A stretch of DNA of 53,049 nt from Bacilli bacterium (GCA_017457045.1 JAFTIF010000007.1:1-53049); one strand, 5' to 3'; shown: positions 7,706-17,112, counted from the first letter of the stretch. The notes: a model not told the origin generated them from the letters alone. Translations and numbers: made by a program.

Positions 7706-7738
7706 GAAAAAAAACAGGAATTATTCTTTCCTGTTTTT
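7706..7738 (-). terminator. Terminator at the end of the nuclease/ABC cluster
   Basis: Ten-bp minus-strand stem AAAACAGGAA / TTCCTGTTTT followed by a T-run, overlapping the stop codon at 7737-7739. Confidence 0.82.
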
Positions 7739-8846
7739 AAGCATAAATTGATTTATTTTTTTCATAATCCCAATAAGGATCTTTTTCTCCCCAGATACCT
7801 TTTTTCATTCTCATTGCATATAATTTTGCATTGTAAATATAACTAGTATAAGGAATATCTTTATATACGATTGTATCAATTGAGCTGAAAGCGTCTTCAG
7901 TATACCCTTTTAATGCTAAACGATAGTTTTGTAATACACCATCAATCCAAACCCAACCTAATACACGATCAAATGTTTCATAAATAGAACCATTTTCAAC
8001 AGATTGAAGTTCAATTTTTTCAGCATTAGCTAGACATTCTTTTGTATAATTTTTAGCCGGTATTCCCCATTCTTGAATATGTCCTGTATATGATTCTCTA
8101 GTATTTACGTTTTGATATCTTACTTTAGTACCATTAGGAATACCTAATTCGCTAGGGTAATTAAACATTGTAGTATCTCCATCAACATATGAATAGACTG
8201 TGACTTCGACTACTCCGCCTCCACCTAAAGTTTTTTCTTCATTTGCAAAAAAAGGCTTTTTATAATCTTCTTCAGTTAATCTAGGTCCTTCTAATAATTC
8301 TTCTGGTGTAACAGAATTAGTAGCATTACCTAAATAATTTCTATTTCCATTAGCATATCTAATCCATTCATATTCATCAAATGTTGGATTTGGAAATAAA
8401 AAATTACTTTTTCTAACTAAAGTTAGATTTTCATAATACTTAACAGAATATCCGATTACTCCAATTTGATCAACAATAGTCTTATTTTTATTTAAAGTAA
8501 TTGCTTGAGATCCATTAAAACTCAAATCTTCAGTTACTAATGAAGCAAAACGTTTAGTATCTTCCTTAGCTGATGGATGTGAAATTACATATGATTCCTT
8601 AGGTCCTAGTTTCCCCTTTAAATTTATTTTATATGAATATTCTTCACTTAATCCTTTATAGATTTGAATACTATATCCAGATAAACTAATATCTTTATCA
8701 CTATTATTATATAATTCTAAAGCTCTATCATTACCTTCTGACTCATAAACTTCACTAATTAATAAGTGATTTGTTTTATCACAAGAAGATAAACTAATTA
8801 ACGATAAACAAAGTAACATAACGAACAAAAATTTAATCTTTTTCAT
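7737..8846 (-). CDS. Lipoprotein with lamin-tail domain and thermonuclease-like domain
   Basis: A 369-residue predicted lipoprotein (lipobox before Cys22). Residues about 25-135 are a lamin-tail/LTD fold (LLISEVYESEGNDRALELYN...LSGYSIQIY). Residues about 213-355 resemble staphylococcal nuclease: VDGDT (221-225), RYQNVNTRES (Arg243, Thr249, Glu251) and FDRVLGWVW (Arg294) correspond to the catalytic Asp21, Arg35, Glu43 and Arg87 set. The position of Asp40 is Asn248. It probably degrades nucleic acid at the cell surface. It is the last of three surface lipoproteins downstream of an ABC importer; a terminator hairpin separates it from the previous gene, and another follows it. Confidence 0.8.
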   Translation of the reverse strand: MKKIKFLFVMLLCLSLISLSSCDKTNHLLISEVYESEGNDRALELYNNSDKDISLSGYSIQIYKGLSEEYSYKINLKGKLGPKESYVISHPSAKEDTKRFASLVTEDLSFNGSQAITLNKNKTIVDQIGVIGYSVKYYENLTLVRKSNFLFPNPTFDEYEWIRYANGNRNYLGNATNSVTPEELLEGPRLTEEDYKKPFFANEEKTLGGGGVVEVTVYSYVDGDTTMFNYPSELGIPNGTKVRYQNVNTRESYTGHIQEWGIPAKNYTKECLANAEKIELQSVENGSIYETFDRVLGWVWIDGVLQNYRLALKGYTEDAFSSIDTIVYKDIPYTSYIYNAKLYAMRMKKGIWGEKDPYWDYEKNKSIYA

Positions 8847-8894
8847 AAATTCACATCCTTGTAAAACATATTATATCATATTTCTAATAATTGA

Positions 8895-8924
8895 AAAGAA
8901 AAAAGGCAGATTACTCTGCCTTTT
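8895..8924 (-). terminator. Terminator after the OB-fold lipoprotein
   Basis: Perfect ten-bp stem AAAAGGCAGA / TCTGCCTTTT with loop GTAA, then TTTCTTTTC on the minus strand. It may be leaky, since the next lipoprotein gene follows within 50 bases. Confidence 0.8.
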
Positions 8925-8938
8925 CTTATGTGAATTTA

Positions 8939-11071
8939 TTAAGCTTTTCTAACTGCTACGCCGCCTAATGAACAGTTGTATGATGCAACACCGTCTTCTG
9001 GGAAGTTAACCATGATAACTTCTACTGAAACGATTCCTGTACCTTCTAATACAACGAAAACTGAACCAGCTTTTGTTACTTCTGTAACGTTAGCTGTTGC
9101 AACTTTTTCACCAGCTGCATTGTAACCGTTAACTGTAAAGATTACGTCTGCTTCTGTTAAGCTGTTCTTTTTGTTTAAAGCTCTAACGATAAGTTCAACT
9201 TCAACTTTGTTTTGTGCTTCGAAAGCTGATGTTTTAACGCCTTTATTTACACCGTTTAATTTTAATCCACCATCACCATAGAATGCTGGGTTGCCACCAA
9301 CTGCTTCCCAACCTTCTGGTAATGCTTTTTGGAAATCTCCTGAGAAGAATGGTAAATTTCTTCCTGTTTGTTTATTTCCTAATTCAGCTTCAACTACTGC
9401 AAATTTAGCAACATCTTTACTGTTACCTAATGAGTAACCACGTAATGTAACTTCTTTGTCAATGTTGTCTGCTAATGCTAATAAATCAGCTGCTGCTTTA
9501 GCAGATGTAGCATTTGTTTCGAATCTCATTGTTTTTCCATCTCCGTAACCTAAGTTTACGTAGTTTCCGTCTTTAACTAATTTACCACCAACGATTTCAA
9601 CGTATTTACCAACTAAAACTAAGTCTTTATTAGTACCTACTGATTCTTGGAATTCTTCTGGAGAAACTGTAGTTGGAGTTCCGTGATTTACTGTTACTGG
9701 AGTTTCACCTTTTTCTACTACTACTAATGTATTAGCACCAAATTGTGGGAATCCATTATATAAAGTACCTGTACCTGCGATAACAAGTGTTGTACCAACT
9801 TCTAAACCTTTAACTAAATCATTACGTGTATACATAACGAATCCGTTTTCATCTGCAACGTAAGGATATCCTGATTTATCGTGAGCAACAACTGTACCGT
9901 TTACTTTGTACATAGCTGTTTCTGTTTCGCCTTCTTTTAAAGCACTTAATGAAGACATAACTTGTGAGAATTTAACTGTGTATTCAGGAATAACTGGTCC
10001 TTCAACTTCAGTTGTACCTGTTTTTTCAATGTTATCTGCTGTTGTAGCTGATAATTGAAGACCACTATACCAGTTACCACCAGCAACAACTGTTAAGATG
10101 TCACCTTTTTTGTATGTAGCTAATTCTGTATCGATTGCTGCTTTTGCATCGCCTAAATCGCCAGAAACTCTTAATGTAACAGCTGTTTCGCCAACTTTAC
10201 CTGATACATTATAGCTTGCTTTTGTATCTACTGCAGGATCTGCTGTTAATACAAAACCTTCAACTTTTAATAAGTTACCAACATATTTTGCATCTACGTT
10301 AGCAGCTTTGTTATCTTTTGCATTTTTGATTGCATCTGTTGCATCAACTGGAGTAACTGTGTTACCTGTTGATAATACTTCGATTGATGAAATGTTTTTA
10401 ATTTCGTGTAAACCACTATAAATTGTTTTTGCGCCTTCAACTTTAATTTCGTTACCTACTACGATATTGCTGAATAAGCTTTCACTTACTCTATATAAGT
10501 AGTAACCACCGTTTGTAGCGTCTTTTAAGTAAACGTCACCGTTTTTGTATGAAGCACTATATGTGAAGAATGTAACAATACCTTTAATTGTAACTGTTGC
10601 ATCTGCTTCAGCTGCCATATATGCATCCCAGTTCATTAATCCAGCTTTTTCACCGATTAATACGTTGAATTCTTTTGTACCGTAAACAACTTTTTGTTCT
10701 TTTTCTGTACGGTTGAATTCAGCAACTAATTTAACTTTTAAGTCTGCATCTGCGAAGTTTTCGTCTTCTGATGGTGCGTTAACTACTGCTTTAGCACCAG
10801 CTTCTGTAACTTCAACGTCTAAAATTTTCTTACCTTCTGCGTTTGTTTTTGCAGTTGTTGTGTAATCAATGTTAAAGCCATTGATTTCTGTGATTAAATC
10901 AAATCCACTTAATAAACCAGGTTTGTCTGTTAATCCTGAGTAAATTAATTGTGATTTAGCTGCTTCGAATTCTTCTTCTGTTTTTTCTTTACCTGTACCA
11001 CATGAAGCTAATCCTAAAACAACTACAACACTTGTGAATAATGATAAAATGAATTTACTAAATTTTTTCAT
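8939..11071 (-). CDS. Large multi-domain surface lipoprotein with OB-fold-like repeats
   Basis: A 710-residue predicted lipoprotein (lipobox VLGLASC, Cys24). At least three segments look like the OB-fold modules of YhcR-type extracellular nucleases: around AEADATVTIKGIVTFF...VYLKDATNGGYYLYRV, around YKVNGTVVAHDKSGYPYVAD...EVGTTLVIAGTG, and around LVLVGKYVEIVGGKLVKDG. The last 130 residues (from LPEGWEAVGGNPAFYGDGG) look like a beta-sandwich ligand-binding or anchor domain. No nuclease motif is seen. The start at 11071 is chosen because GGAAGGAGA sits before it; two upstream in-frame ATGs lack a site. Frequent GCT/GTA/AAC codons suggest high expression. Probably binds nucleic acid or other polymers beside the nucleases. 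Confidence 0.7.
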   Translation of the reverse strand: MKKFSKFILSLFTSVVVVLGLASCGTGKEKTEEEFEAAKSQLIYSGLTDKPGLLSGFDLITEINGFNIDYTTTAKTNAEGKKILDVEVTEAGAKAVVNAPSEDENFADADLKVKLVAEFNRTEKEQKVVYGTKEFNVLIGEKAGLMNWDAYMAAEADATVTIKGIVTFFTYSASYKNGDVYLKDATNGGYYLYRVSESLFSNIVVGNEIKVEGAKTIYSGLHEIKNISSIEVLSTGNTVTPVDATDAIKNAKDNKAANVDAKYVGNLLKVEGFVLTADPAVDTKASYNVSGKVGETAVTLRVSGDLGDAKAAIDTELATYKKGDILTVVAGGNWYSGLQLSATTADNIEKTGTTEVEGPVIPEYTVKFSQVMSSLSALKEGETETAMYKVNGTVVAHDKSGYPYVADENGFVMYTRNDLVKGLEVGTTLVIAGTGTLYNGFPQFGANTLVVVEKGETPVTVNHGTPTTVSPEEFQESVGTNKDLVLVGKYVEIVGGKLVKDGNYVNLGYGDGKTMRFETNATSAKAAADLLALADNIDKEVTLRGYSLGNSKDVAKFAVVEAELGNKQTGRNLPFFSGDFQKALPEGWEAVGGNPAFYGDGGLKLNGVNKGVKTSAFEAQNKVEVELIVRALNKKNSLTEADVIFTVNGYNAAGEKVATANVTEVTKAGSVFVVLEGTGIVSVEVIMVNFPEDGVASYNCSLGGVAVRKA

Positions 11072-11145
11072 ACTATCTCCTTCCATAAATTCACACATGT
11101 CAGTCGTTAGACCGTTTATTATAACTATATAAAATATAGTAATAA

Positions 11146-12465
11146 TTAAGCATTAATAACAAGATCTGTAGTACGAATTAACATCAATTGATATTCAATT
11201 TTACCGTCATATTGGCTTTCATATAAACCCATAACTCCTGTAATATCAAATGTTTTTCCTTCGAAATATTCAAATGATTTAATTCTTTCTCCATTCTCAT
11301 CTCTAATATAAGCACCTTTATCAATTCTAATATTTAATTTATTACCATCTGCGTCTACTGTATATACAGTTATTCCATTTGTTTCAGCACCAGAATCTAA
11401 ACCGCCATATCCTCCTGTAGCAGTTAATCCTTTAATTGTTACAAGAACCCCTAACATTTCAGGGTTATTATTAACATCATTAACTGTTACTTCCATAGGT
11501 GTAACTACATGATTCTTTTCTAAAATAATAGTATCAGCAGGATTTTGGAAATAAGCATTATAAGAAATATCAACTAATTGATAATTACCATTGTAAGTTG
11601 CAAATTCACCCTTTAATTGTAATAAATTACCAATAGATAAGCAATCACGCGCTTTATATTGTGTAAATACATATAAGCCAAATGTTTTAATTGTTCCATC
11701 TTCTAATGGAAAATCTTTTTGAACATAAGCATCAGTGTTTATTGTTCTTGAAACTACTCCTTCAAATTGAACTTTTTTTCCAATCCATTCAGTAGGATTA
11801 GTCATAATATTCATTAAAGTTGTTTCTGTATAAACACCAGAATAGTCGAAGTCTGGATCTGTATCAGACCAGACTTTGACTTTTTGAGCTTGTGCTTGTG
11901 CATCAGCATTTAAAAACACATCTTTGTATTTTGAAACTGAAACACCTTGCATTTTTCCATAGCCTTCTTGAACAAGAATTAAATTTAATAATCTTAATTG
12001 TGAACCGTCTTCTACGTCTGGAGTTCTTGATGAAATCCAAACCCAAACTAAATAACGTTTATTACCATCTTGCTCAGGGCCACCGACATTACTTTCACTT
12101 TCTAAAACTATAGTTTTAGCTTCTTCAAGTGATTTTGTAGTAAACTTTGAAGCTTTTTTGCCCCAAGGTTCAATAATTCCAGTTGATTCAGGAGTGTTAA
12201 TACCATTAAAACGACCAGCAATAAATTTACCATCACAATAGAAATGTGCTGTATCACCATCTACTCCAGTCTTTAATGTAACTTCACCGATACCATCAGT
12301 TAAGAAATCTTTTCCTTTATATTCTCTTACTAATTTAGTTTGAGAAACATAGTCGACAGTTTGCGAAGTTGATGTAGAACTGCTAGATGAACTAGGATTA
12401 CAACTCGCAATTCCCAATGCTAGGATAAAAGCAAATATAAATCCTAGAACTTTTTTAATTTTCAT
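11146..12465 (-). CDS. Thermonuclease-like lipoprotein with OB-fold modules
   Basis: A 439-residue predicted lipoprotein (Cys22), then a Ser/Thr-rich linker (24-36) and a staphylococcal-nuclease-like domain, residues about 50-205: VDGDT (68-72), GRFNGINTPES (Arg85, Thr91, Glu93), WGKKASKF and GNKRYLVWVW (Arg137). Residues about 215-435 contain two OB-fold-like modules (WIGKKVQFEGVVSRTI; LQLKGEFATYNGNYQLVD) as in YhcR-type extracellular nucleases. The Ca-ligand Asp40 position is Asn90. It likely cuts extracellular DNA/RNA. It follows the ABC binding protein after 25 bases and is probably in the same operon. Confidence 0.85.
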   Translation of the reverse strand: MKIKKVLGFIFAFILALGIASCNPSSSSSSTSTSQTVDYVSQTKLVREYKGKDFLTDGIGEVTLKTGVDGDTAHFYCDGKFIAGRFNGINTPESTGIIEPWGKKASKFTTKSLEEAKTIVLESESNVGGPEQDGNKRYLVWVWISSRTPDVEDGSQLRLLNLILVQEGYGKMQGVSVSKYKDVFLNADAQAQAQKVKVWSDTDPDFDYSGVYTETTLMNIMTNPTEWIGKKVQFEGVVSRTINTDAYVQKDFPLEDGTIKTFGLYVFTQYKARDCLSIGNLLQLKGEFATYNGNYQLVDISYNAYFQNPADTIILEKNHVVTPMEVTVNDVNNNPEMLGVLVTIKGLTATGGYGGLDSGAETNGITVYTVDADGNKLNIRIDKGAYIRDENGERIKSFEYFEGKTFDITGVMGLYESQYDGKIEYQLMLIRTTDLVINA

Positions 12466-12490
12466 TTATATCACTCCTTGTTTTTAAGAA

Positions 12491-13888
12491 TTAAACACCT
12501 ACTGAGAATAAACAATCTGTATAAGCAATATCAAATTGTTCATTAATTGTTGCGTCAATTGTTTCAGGTGTTGTTTCAGCAAATAATACAGCTGTTAATA
12601 AAGCACCACATGATGAACGAGCTTGTGAAGAACCTTCGAAAGCTGGTGATGTGAAATAGTAATCTGTAATTGTAGATGTTAATTTAGCTGTATTTTGAAT
12701 TAATTTTTGTTTATATTTGTCTTGAGGATTATTCATATGTGCTTGGAATTCTGCTGAAGCATATGCAGATTTTCTAACTGGTTCATAACCTGTTAAAATT
12801 GAATATGTTGCAGTATTCTTTGTATTTGTAATGTGTTTATAGAACATCCATGCAGCACATAATTGTTTGTCACTAATATAATCTGAGTTGAAGAAAGTAA
12901 TTGATGGACCTTGAGAAATAACTTTAGGGTTATTTTTGTCAACTTGTGGCATTGGTGCAACGCCTACTTCGAATGCAGGTGTATCAACTCCATCAATTTC
13001 TGTAGTTGCTGGACAGTTGTATTTTGTACCACCAGTTGAACCGATAGTCATAAATAATGTTTCATCAGTAAATTGTGTTGATGTGTAAGCACCATTTGGT
13101 GATGTTCCTTTAGTTTTGAAGTAACCTTTGTCATAGTATCCTTTTAATTCTTTAACCATTGCTTTAGCATCATCGTTAACGAAATCAAATTTATTTTCGA
13201 TACTTGTATAAGGAATATTGTGTTGTGCACTCATTGTAATATACATATTATCGTCTGAGTCATAACCTAATGGAGTAACGTTAGGATATTTTGCTTTAAT
13301 TGTTTCACATAATGTCCACATTTCATTCCATGTTGTTGGAACTGTCCAACCTTCTTTATCAAACATTGTTTTGTTGTAGAACATAACTTCTGTTGATTTT
13401 GAGAATGGAACTGAGAATGTTGTACCATCTTCGTCATATTCTTTACCTTCGTTCCAGAAACCTTCAACAAAATCGCTTGTATCTAAAGCATAATCTGGAA
13501 GATCACTTTCAATAAATTGATCTAATGGTGTAACAGCATTTGCTCCTAGATATGTAGCAACATGGTCAGGATAGCAGAATGCCATTGTAGGTAAAGTTTT
13601 TGCTGGAATACCTTTAATTAATTTGTCACGAATATCATCATAACCACCTTGTGCAGCGTGAGTAATTTTGATATTTGGCCATTCTTTGTTGAATTCAAGA
13701 ATCATAGCATCTAATAATTCTTGGTTTTCTGTACCCATTGTATGCCAGAATGTAATTTCAACTGTTTCTTCTTTTGTTAGTTCAGCAATTTCAACTTTTC
13801 TGTAATCTTTATTTACTGTTTGACAAGAAGCCAAACCGATTACCATGCAAGCTGCAAGTGCTGTAACTGCTAAATATTTCTTTTTCAT
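12491..13888 (-). CDS. ABC importer substrate-binding lipoprotein (family 1, UgpB/MalE-like)
   Basis: A 465-residue lipoprotein (lipobox GLASC, Cys22). The mature N-terminus VEITFWHTMGTENQELLDAMILEFN is typical of cluster-D/family 1 solute-binding proteins for sugars and sn-glycerol-3-phosphate. Further matches include KGIPAKTLPTMAFCYPDHVATYL, VPFSKSTEVMFYN, PTTWNEMWTLCETIKAKYP and GPSITFF. It forms an operon with two permeases and an ATPase upstream and nuclease lipoproteins downstream. Sequence alone does not decide the ligand: oligosaccharide, glycerol-3-phosphate, or nucleosides/nucleotides as the context suggests. Confidence 0.87.
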   Translation of the reverse strand: MKKKYLAVTALAACMVIGLASCQTVNKDYRKVEIAELTKEETVEITFWHTMGTENQELLDAMILEFNKEWPNIKITHAAQGGYDDIRDKLIKGIPAKTLPTMAFCYPDHVATYLGANAVTPLDQFIESDLPDYALDTSDFVEGFWNEGKEYDEDGTTFSVPFSKSTEVMFYNKTMFDKEGWTVPTTWNEMWTLCETIKAKYPNVTPLGYDSDDNMYITMSAQHNIPYTSIENKFDFVNDDAKAMVKELKGYYDKGYFKTKGTSPNGAYTSTQFTDETLFMTIGSTGGTKYNCPATTEIDGVDTPAFEVGVAPMPQVDKNNPKVISQGPSITFFNSDYISDKQLCAAWMFYKHITNTKNTATYSILTGYEPVRKSAYASAEFQAHMNNPQDKYKQKLIQNTAKLTSTITDYYFTSPAFEGSSQARSSCGALLTAVLFAETTPETIDATINEQFDIAYTDCLFSVGV

Positions 13889-13932
13889 TTTCCTCTTCCT
13901 TTCAAAAATATATGTTAAAAGCGTCGTGCTTT

Positions 13933-14964
13933 TTAACCCTTTAATCCTGCTCTTCCTACACCAGACATGATGTATTTTCTAAAGAACACAAATAATAGTA
14001 ATAATGGAACAGTAACAATAACAGTCGCTGCCATTTGTAGACCTGGTTGTGCATATTGATCGTTTGTAAATGAAGCTCTTAAACCATTAGTAATCAATCT
14101 TAGTTTAGAGTCATTTGCAACTAAGTTAGGCCATACGTATGAGTTCCATGCACCCATAAGTTTTAAAATGAAGATAGTAATTAATGTTGGTCTAGCAATT
14201 GGCACCATAACTTGCCATAAATATTGCCAGTCTGTTTTACCATCAACTTTTGATGCATAGTATAATTCATTAGGAATTTGTTTGAAATTTTGTCTTAATA
14301 AGTAAATGTAGAATACACTTACCCAGAATGGAACGATCATTGCTGCGAAAACTCCAACAGGATGTTGTAACCAAGGCGCTACAGTAATATAGTTAGTAAT
14401 AACCATCATTTCACCTGGAATCATCATTGTTCCTAAGAAAATTGAGAACAAGAAGTCTTTTCCTTTAAAGTTTAATCTTGCAAATGCAAATGCAGCAAAA
14501 ATTGTTGTAATTAATGTACCTAATGTTGACAACACACCAACGATAACAGTATTTCTTAAATAAGTAATAAAGTCAAATTGTTCAAATACATCACGTACGC
14601 TATATTCTTTGATGTATTTATCATAATTCATTCTAATCCATTCTGTTTCAGAGATACCTGCTGCAGGTGATCCATATTTATCAACGATGTTTTCAAAAGT
14701 TATCCAAGAAATATTATAATTTGACCACATAATATTTTCTGGCCATAATGTTGGAATTGTAGCTCTAATTTCTTCTACATCTTTTAAAGAAGTAATAAGC
14801 ATCCAATAAAATGGGATTAATATTACAAATGCCATCAATGTTAAGAAAGCATATGTAATAATTGTAACTATAATTTTCATTATTCTTTGTCTTTTTTCTA
14901 GAGTTTCAGTATCAATTCGATCATCTGCTAAAACTAAGACTAAATCTTTTGTATTAACTGACAT
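13933..14964 (-). CDS. ABC importer permease, MalG/UgpE type
   Basis: A 343-residue inner-membrane subunit with six predicted helices. The EAA loop that docks the ATPase reads YASKVDGKTDWQYLWQVMVPIARP. It is about 60 residues longer than usual MalG/UgpE proteins: an N-terminal tail of about 30 residues before the first helix, and an extra outside loop between helices 1 and 2 (about residues 80-130, hydrophilic, with VDKYGSPAAGISETEW). Such loops can contact the binding protein. The neighbouring permease is 13 bases upstream, and a strong AAGGAGG precedes the ATG. Confidence 0.9.
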   Translation of the reverse strand: MSVNTKDLVLVLADDRIDTETLEKRQRIMKIIVTIITYAFLTLMAFVILIPFYWMLITSLKDVEEIRATIPTLWPENIMWSNYNISWITFENIVDKYGSPAAGISETEWIRMNYDKYIKEYSVRDVFEQFDFITYLRNTVIVGVLSTLGTLITTIFAAFAFARLNFKGKDFLFSIFLGTMMIPGEMMVITNYITVAPWLQHPVGVFAAMIVPFWVSVFYIYLLRQNFKQIPNELYYASKVDGKTDWQYLWQVMVPIARPTLITIFILKLMGAWNSYVWPNLVANDSKLRLITNGLRASFTNDQYAQPGLQMAATVIVTVPLLLLFVFFRKYIMSGVGRAGLKG

Positions 14965-14976
14965 AAACTTTCCTCC

Positions 14977-15891
14977 TTAATAATGAACTCTCTTATTACT
15001 TACTTTCATTTGAATTACTGTGAATATCATAATGAAAACAAATAAAATAACCGCAGTTGCTGAAGCTAAGTTAACCATTTTAGGACTTTCTAACATATCA
15101 TAAATATAGTAAACTACAGTATACATATTTTTAACTTGTTCTGATCCTGTACTTGGTTTTCCTATTAAAGCAACAACATTTGAATATTCTTTGAACCCAC
15201 CAATGAATGATGTGATCATAACATATAAAATTTGTGGCGATAATAATGGAACTGTTACTTTAGAAAAAACTGTCCATTTTGAAGCAGCGTCAATTTTTGC
15301 TGCATCATAATATTGTTTATCAATATTTTGTAAGCCGCTTAAGAAAATTAAGATTTTATATGGCAAAGCATGCCAAATAATAAATATACATAAAGCGAAC
15401 ATAGCGTCCCATCTGCTAGCGTTCATGTCAATCCAGTGTTTAGAACCTAGACCGAAGATTGCATTCCACAATCCACCTTCACCAGCGAAAATAACTGAGA
15501 AAACCATACCTACAGCAATTGAGTTTGTAACATATGGAACAAAGAAAATTGTTTGAAAAATTTTCCTTAAAGGTTTAATTGAATTTAGACCTACAGCAAT
15601 TAATAATGCTAAGAAAATTGAAATTGGAACTGTAACAAATGTAACAATTAGAGTGTTAGGAATTGCGTATTTAATAACATTTGTATAATAAGCTGTTCCC
15701 ATCTTTTTCAAACCTAATACATATAAATAATTGTCGAATGTAATACCAGATGCTGTGCCTGTTGTATAATCATAACCTTTTAAAAATGAAATAACAAATG
15801 TACTAACTAAAGGATAAAATGTAAACACAGCCATTAATATTAGAACCGGAGCAAGATAAAGCCAAGCTTTTAGATTATTTTTGGATTCCAT
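14977..15891 (-). CDS. ABC importer permease, MalF/UgpA type
   Basis: A 304-residue subunit with six predicted helices starting WLYLAPVLILMAVFTFYPLVSTF. The EAA loop reads YDAAKIDAASKWTVFSKVTVPLL. It pairs with the MalG/UgpE-type permease to form the membrane channel. It begins four bases after the stop of the ATPase gene, indicating translational coupling within the operon. Confidence 0.92.
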   Translation of the reverse strand: MESKNNLKAWLYLAPVLILMAVFTFYPLVSTFVISFLKGYDYTTGTASGITFDNYLYVLGLKKMGTAYYTNVIKYAIPNTLIVTFVTVPISIFLALLIAVGLNSIKPLRKIFQTIFFVPYVTNSIAVGMVFSVIFAGEGGLWNAIFGLGSKHWIDMNASRWDAMFALCIFIIWHALPYKILIFLSGLQNIDKQYYDAAKIDAASKWTVFSKVTVPLLSPQILYVMITSFIGGFKEYSNVVALIGKPSTGSEQVKNMYTVVYYIYDMLESPKMVNLASATAVILFVFIMIFTVIQMKVSNKRVHY

Positions 15892-15895
15892 AAAC

Positions 15896-17005
15896 TTATG
15901 CTAATCTTTCTTCAGTTTCTTTGCTAAATACAAAGCACTTATTAGGTTTAATATTAAACTTGATTGCTCCGAATGTTACTTTAATATCTGCATCAATAAT
16001 TGCTTTAAATGTTGGCTTTAAGTTGAATTCGTTACTAGCGATAATTGAAATATCTCTACCTAATGTTTCGATTTGTTCAACTTTTGCATTGAATTTACCT
16101 TTTTCATCAACGACGAATCCTTCAGGTCTAATTCCAACAAATACATCTTGATCTGCAACTTTTGTTTCTAATTTCATGATGCAGTCATCACCAATGTATA
16201 ATTTTCCGCCTTTAACTCTTCCGTTAAACATATTAATTGGAGGTGTTCCTAAGAATTCTGCAACGAATTTGTTTTTAGGATTATTGTAAACATCTTGAGG
16301 ATTTCCTCTTTGTTGTTCAACTCCTAATTTCATAACAACGATTTGGTCAGAAATGCTCATAGCTTCTTCTTGGTCATGAGTAACGAATACTGTAGTAATT
16401 CCTGTTTCTCTTTGAAGACGTTTAATTTCTTCACGAGTTTGTAAACGAAGTCTTGCGTCTAAGTTTGAAAGTGGTTCGTCTAATAATAAAACTCTTGGTT
16501 TTTTAACAAGTGCTCTAGCGATAGCAACACGTTGTTGTTGACCACCTGATAATTGATTAGGTTTTCTATCTAAAAGATTTTCAATTTGAACTAATTTAGC
16601 TGTTTCTATAACTAATGCTTCAGTTTCTTCTTTTGTTAATCTTCTTTTTACGATAGTTCCATCTTTTGCTTCTTCTACTCTGACATTTTGTAATGGGAAT
16701 GCAATATTCTTACGAATTGTCATATGAGGATATAAAGCATAGTTTTGGAATACTAATCCAATACCTCTTTTTTCTGGTGTTAAATCTGTTACATCTTCTT
16801 CACCAAAGAAAATTCTTCCACCTGTTGGTTCTAATAAACCAGAAATCATATATAATGTTGTTGATTTACCACAGCCTGATGGACCTAATAAACCTACTAA
16901 TTGACCATCTGGAATTGTAACATCCAAATTATCAACAGCAGTAGTTCCTTCCCTACCATTTACTCCAGGGAAGACTTTTGTTAAATTTTGTAATTTAATT
17001 TCCAT
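15896..17005 (-). CDS. ABC importer ATPase, UgpC/MsmK type
   Basis: A 369-residue ATPase: Walker A GPSGCGKST (39-47), Q-loop GLVFQNYALYPHMT, signature LSGGQQQRVAIARAL, Walker B VLLLDEPLSNLD and switch His in VFVTHDQEEAM. The C-terminal 130 residues form the TOBE domain of carbohydrate importers. A short insert after FPLQNVRVEEA (about 15 residues) widens the helical region. It is the first gene of the importer operon, with TGGAGG before the ATG and a good promoter upstream. UgpC-type ATPases sometimes serve several importers. Confidence 0.93.
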   Translation of the reverse strand: MEIKLQNLTKVFPGVNGREGTTAVDNLDVTIPDGQLVGLLGPSGCGKSTTLYMISGLLEPTGGRIFFGEEDVTDLTPEKRGIGLVFQNYALYPHMTIRKNIAFPLQNVRVEEAKDGTIVKRRLTKEETEALVIETAKLVQIENLLDRKPNQLSGGQQQRVAIARALVKKPRVLLLDEPLSNLDARLRLQTREEIKRLQRETGITTVFVTHDQEEAMSISDQIVVMKLGVEQQRGNPQDVYNNPKNKFVAEFLGTPPINMFNGRVKGGKLYIGDDCIMKLETKVADQDVFVGIRPEGFVVDEKGKFNAKVEQIETLGRDISIIASNEFNLKPTFKAIIDADIKVTFGAIKFNIKPNKCFVFSKETEERLA

Positions 17006-17025
17006 AAAAAACCTCCACTATATGT

Positions 17026-17053
17026 ATTATAATAGCACAAATGTCAAAATCAA
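17026..17053 (-). promoter_or_regulatory. Promoter of the ABC importer/nuclease operon
   Basis: Minus-strand -35 TTGATT (17048-17053), 16-base spacer, perfect -10 TATAAT (17026-17031), about 20 bases before the ATPase start codon, so the leader is very short. Confidence 0.65.
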
Positions 17054-17068
17054 TTCTACTATTTATAA

Positions 17069-17103
17069 CAAAAAAATACAAATAATTATATTTTTAATAT
17101 AAT
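17069..17103 (-). terminator. Weak terminator after the RDD genes
   Basis: AT-only minus-strand stem ATTATAT / ATATAAT followed after a few bases by a seven-T run. Confidence 0.4.
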
Positions 17104-17112
17104 CGCTCTTTT

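Noticed and set aside
11072..11098. Nine-residue upstream extension of the OB-fold lipoprotein
   Set aside because: It would put charged residues before the signal peptide and has no ribosome site, whereas the ATG at 11071 has GGAAGGAGA.
11892..12113. Plus-strand frame inside the thermonuclease lipoprotein gene
   Set aside because: No ribosome site and no family resemblance; it lies opposite a well-supported coding frame.
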